Below are positions 34,484 to 36,662 of a stretch of DNA of 36,662 bases, one piece after another. Both the position numbers and the translations under genes were made by a program. This DNA is from Actinomycetaceae bacterium (lineage in GTDB: Bacteria; Actinomycetota; Actinomycetes; Actinomycetales; Actinomycetaceae): NCBI GenBank assembly GCA_030537735.1, contig JAUNVG010000019.1:1-36662 (forward strand), written 5' to 3'. Positions within the stretch are counted from its first letter, which is position 1, and each line of letters starts with the position of its first letter. The notes beneath the pieces are model-generated. The model was not told the origin of the DNA and ran no database searches. It was given only the letters and a program-made list of their open reading frames with translations.

Positions 34484-34502
34484 TTAGGTTCAGCTTACTT
34501 CA
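34484..34502. promoter_or_regulatory. DtxR-like metal regulator box upstream of the CDF gene
   Basis: TTAGGTTCAGCTTACTTCA matches 14 of 19 bases of the DtxR/IdeR consensus (TTAGGTTAGGCTAACCTAA), by my count. A second ACTTAGGTTC (34502-34511) repeats the half-site exactly 20 bp after the first (34482-34491). The site is 26 nt before the CDF start. It suggests repression or activation by a DtxR/MntR-type protein with Mn or Fe. Confidence 0.5.
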
Positions 34503-34541
34503 CTTAGGTTCTGGAGCAAACCATGTTTCAGCAGGGGCCGG

Positions 34542-35201
34542 TTAGGTGACCAGGCGATACCCCATGCCGCGGATGGTTTCGATTGCTTCGGCTCCGAGCT
34601 TTTGCCGCAGGTAGCGGATGTAGACGTTGACTACGTTGGAGCCGGGGTCGAAGTCGAGTTCCCACACGTGTTCGAGTAGCTGCACCGGGGATAGGACCTT
34701 GCCGTGGTGTTCGCACAGTACGCGCAGTAGGGAAAACTCGCGGGCGGATAGGTCGTGGACTTTGCCGCGGTAGTGGGCTTGGCGCCGTTCCACATCCAGC
34801 ACGAGCTGTCCTGCTTGGAGTTTTGACGAGGGCGTTTCGCGCGCTCCGTCACTGACTCGCAGGCGGATTCGCGCCAGTAGTTCCCCAAAGGAAAACGGTT
34901 TCGACATGTAGTCGTTGGCGCCTATTTCTAACCCGCGGATGGTGTCTTGGGCGGAGTCTCGCGCAGTGAGAATAATGACGGGCAGGTCGGAACCGGATTC
35001 GCGTAGTTTCTTCAGAACCGAGAAGCCGTCTAGCAGCGGCAGCCCGACATCGAGGATCATCAGGTCCGCTTGTTCACTGAGGGCGGCCGCGAGGGCGCTC
35101 ACCCCGTCTTGCGCCAAGATCACCTGGATGCCTTCTGCTACCAGGCCCTTTTTAATGAACGCAGAGATTCGGGTTTCGTCTTCTGCCACAATGATCCGCA
35201 T
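34542..35201 (-). CDS. OmpR-family response regulator
   Basis: A 219-aa response regulator. The receiver domain has D51 (LMILDVGLPLLDGF) as phosphorylation site, the acidic pair EDE near the N-terminus, T in ILTARD and K in SKPFS. The C-terminal winged helix shows LDVERRQAHYRGKVHDLSAREFSLLRVLCEHHGKVLSPVQLLEHVW and YIRYLRQKL. It follows the kinase gene by 18 nt. The direct repeat near the CDF promoter is also a possible target, but OmpR sites are usually 10-11 bp apart. Confidence 0.96.
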   Translation of the reverse strand: MRIIVAEDETRISAFIKKGLVAEGIQVILAQDGVSALAAALSEQADLMILDVGLPLLDGFSVLKKLRESGSDLPVIILTARDSAQDTIRGLEIGANDYMSKPFSFGELLARIRLRVSDGARETPSSKLQAGQLVLDVERRQAHYRGKVHDLSAREFSLLRVLCEHHGKVLSPVQLLEHVWELDFDPGSNVVNVYIRYLRQKLGAEAIETIRGMGYRLVT

Positions 35202-35219
35202 CTAACCTCCCGAGGTGTC

Positions 35220-36656
35220 TCAGCGTGTTTCTGCTTCTATGGTAGCCATTGTGGCGGCGGGAATTTCGATCACCATCTGGCTGCCGCTAGCATCTGATTG
35301 CCCCACGTAGGCGCTACCTCCGTGGGCGCGCGCCACCGCGGAGACGATTGCCAGTCCCAGCCCGGTTCCTTCGTACAGGTCGGTGCCGCGCACGTGTCGG
35401 TCGAAAATCGCTTCGCGCAAGTGCGGAGGAACTCCCGGCCCACTGTCACGCACCCACATGAGGGCGCGTGGGCCTTCGCGTTTACATCCAAGTGAAATGG
35501 GCTCTCCCGCTGCGGATACTGCCAGCGCGTTCTCCACTAGCTGCATCATTGCTTGCACCAGCCGGTTGCGGTCGCCTTCGACCCACACTTCCCCCAGTTC
35601 TTGGGCGGTGAGTTTCGTGTCCTTCCCCAACACTTCCCCGCGATCCAGCACGTCGGTAACTACTTCCACCAGATTCACGGTGGTTAGGTGCAAGAAGTCG
35701 GGGCGGCGAGATTTAGCCAGGGTAATCATGTCCCCCACCAGCAGGTTCATGCGGTCTAGTTCATCCATGCTGATTTCACGCACGGAGTCGACATCCTCCG
35801 GGTCGGTGGCGTCCATTAACTCCAGGTGTCCGCGCACCACGGTGATGGGGGTGCGTAGTTCGTGTCCCACGTCATCTAGCATGTCGCGTTGGGCGCCAAG
35901 GGCTTCCTCTAGGCGATCCAGCATGGAGTTGAAGGTGCCTGTTAGCTGGGCTAGTTCGTCATCACCGTGCACTTCGATGCGTTGGGACACATCGGTCCCT
36001 GAGATCCGGTTCGCGGTTTCACGTAGTTGCCGCAGGGGTGCCAGCACCCGGGAAGAAACCAGCCAAGCTACACCCGCTACCCCCAGCAGTGCGGGGATGG
36101 AAGCGAGGGCGAAGATAATCGCAACTTCGCGCATTTCTGATACTTCCTGGTCCACGCGGTAGCCCGCCAGGAAGTAGGCCGTTACTTCGTTTCCGTCTTC
36201 GTCTAACCCGGAAGTGGGTACCGTGGCGCAACGCATTTCCCCTAGTTCTTTTGACCGGAACGTCAGGTATTGTGCGTGGGTGCCTGCCATCACGGCGTCG
36301 CGAAACTTAGGGTCGGATAGGGGTTTTCGGTCTACTCCTGCTTGTGTCCAGGTGGCGTCGGGGAAGTAGACAGCGAAAACTTCGTGTTCTTCGGGGACGT
36401 TTTGCTGTAGGGCTTTTTCCATTAACGCCGGTACCGTGGCGTGTTGGTGTCGCGAGGCTAGTTCTTTGAATTGGCTGACTTCGCGCGCCAGGGACTGATC
36501 GACGCGGTCGCGGATTTCCTCTACGCCGACGATCCCCGCTACTAACCCCACGTTGAGGATTCCCACGGCGGCGAGGAACGTCACCCAGATAGTGATGGAT
36601 CCGCGCAGGGATCGCAGGCGGAACCTAGTCATCGTCGTCATCGTCGTCGTCAGCAT
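35220..36656 (-). CDS. Sensor histidine kinase (two-component system)
   Basis: A 478-aa kinase. TM1 is about 20-44 and TM2 178-200, with a 130-residue extracytoplasmic sensor between them. HAMP is about 200-250 (SSRVLAPLRQLRETANRIS), the H-box is H265 (DDVGHELRTPITVV), and the ATPase has VENALAV, DSGPGVP and TGLGLAIV. It probably phosphorylates the response regulator encoded next. The start is uncertain: ATG at 36656, 36641 and 36632 are in frame. The last overlaps an upstream stop as ATGACTAG and is a likely real start. The signal is unknown. Confidence 0.93.
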   Translation of the reverse strand: MLTTTMTTMTRFRLRSLRGSITIWVTFLAAVGILNVGLVAGIVGVEEIRDRVDQSLAREVSQFKELASRHQHATVPALMEKALQQNVPEEHEVFAVYFPDATWTQAGVDRKPLSDPKFRDAVMAGTHAQYLTFRSKELGEMRCATVPTSGLDEDGNEVTAYFLAGYRVDQEVSEMREVAIIFALASIPALLGVAGVAWLVSSRVLAPLRQLRETANRISGTDVSQRIEVHGDDELAQLTGTFNSMLDRLEEALGAQRDMLDDVGHELRTPITVVRGHLELMDATDPEDVDSVREISMDELDRMNLLVGDMITLAKSRRPDFLHLTTVNLVEVVTDVLDRGEVLGKDTKLTAQELGEVWVEGDRNRLVQAMMQLVENALAVSAAGEPISLGCKREGPRALMWVRDSGPGVPPHLREAIFDRHVRGTDLYEGTGLGLAIVSAVARAHGGSAYVGQSDASGSQMVIEIPAATMATIEAETR

Positions 36657-36662
36657 CGTCCT
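36625..36662 (-). CDS. C-terminal end of an upstream gene with an acidic tail (partial)
   Basis: In a different frame from the kinase, the minus strand reads DDADDDDDDDD and then TAG (36627-36625). A run of Asp before a stop is a common acidic tail, and the stop overlaps the kinase ATG at 36632. Only about 11 residues are visible; the alternating GAC/GAT bases may also be just the 5' end of the kinase gene. The rest lies outside the window. Confidence 0.35.
   Translation of the reverse strand, partial: DDADDDDDDDD

Overview
The window looks like chromosomal DNA of a moderately GC-rich actinobacterium, probably in or near the Actinomycetaceae. The evidence is the actinobacterial housekeeping set (lysC-asd with a likely internal LysC-beta start, recR-dnaX with a long Pro/Ala/Gly-rich hinge, a LytR_C-domain membrane protein, a small SRP RNA beside tRNA-Ser), frequent GTG/TTG starts and many ATGA overlaps. 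Genus is not claimed.

Region 1 (1-7681, minus strand) is part of a prophage or phage-derived element. Read in transcription order it holds a sigma-region-4-like regulator, two small phage proteins, a DUF2800 RecB-like nuclease, a DUF2815 protein, a family A DNA polymerase, a BRO/KilAC antirepressor and the start of a DUF4406/DUF7768-like protein. The polymerase carries an intein in its motif B (O-helix), and a homing-type HNH endonuclease gene lies inside that intein in the +1 frame, so about 650 bp are open in two frames. Three gaps in this operon each hold a strong hairpin just 5' of the next gene. A 48-aa gene and a UUCG-type terminator separate the operon from region 2.

Region 2 (7960-17221, plus strand) is a compact defence island of seven genes. 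Six form a chain in which each start overlaps the previous stop, and the last starts 2 nt after its neighbour. An ABC-three-component-like set (zinc-motif CTD-type protein, MC6-like small protein, DUF2326 ATPase) and a small XRE regulator run directly into a complete type I restriction-modification system (hsdR with an N-terminal DUF4145-like domain, hsdM, hsdS). Downstream are five CCTTTTGAC-type repeats at 20/21-bp spacing and then the 3' end of tRNA-Gly(CCC), a plausible chromosomal junction. No integrase is in the window.

Region 3 (17520-28135) is ordinary chromosome: tRNA-Gly, a Nudix hydrolase, a TetR regulator with a palindrome over its own start codon, thioredoxin, asd and lysC, an ABC-2 type exporter pair, recR, dnaX, tRNA-Ser(GGA) and the SRP RNA.

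Region 4 (28179-36662) has arginine deiminase (with a tandem repeat running into its 3' end), an acyl-CoA dehydrogenase family protein, a LytR_C membrane protein and a minus-strand series: histidine kinase, OmpR-type response regulator, CDF metal transporter, glycosyltransferase and sirtuin. A DtxR-like box lies just upstream of the CDF gene.
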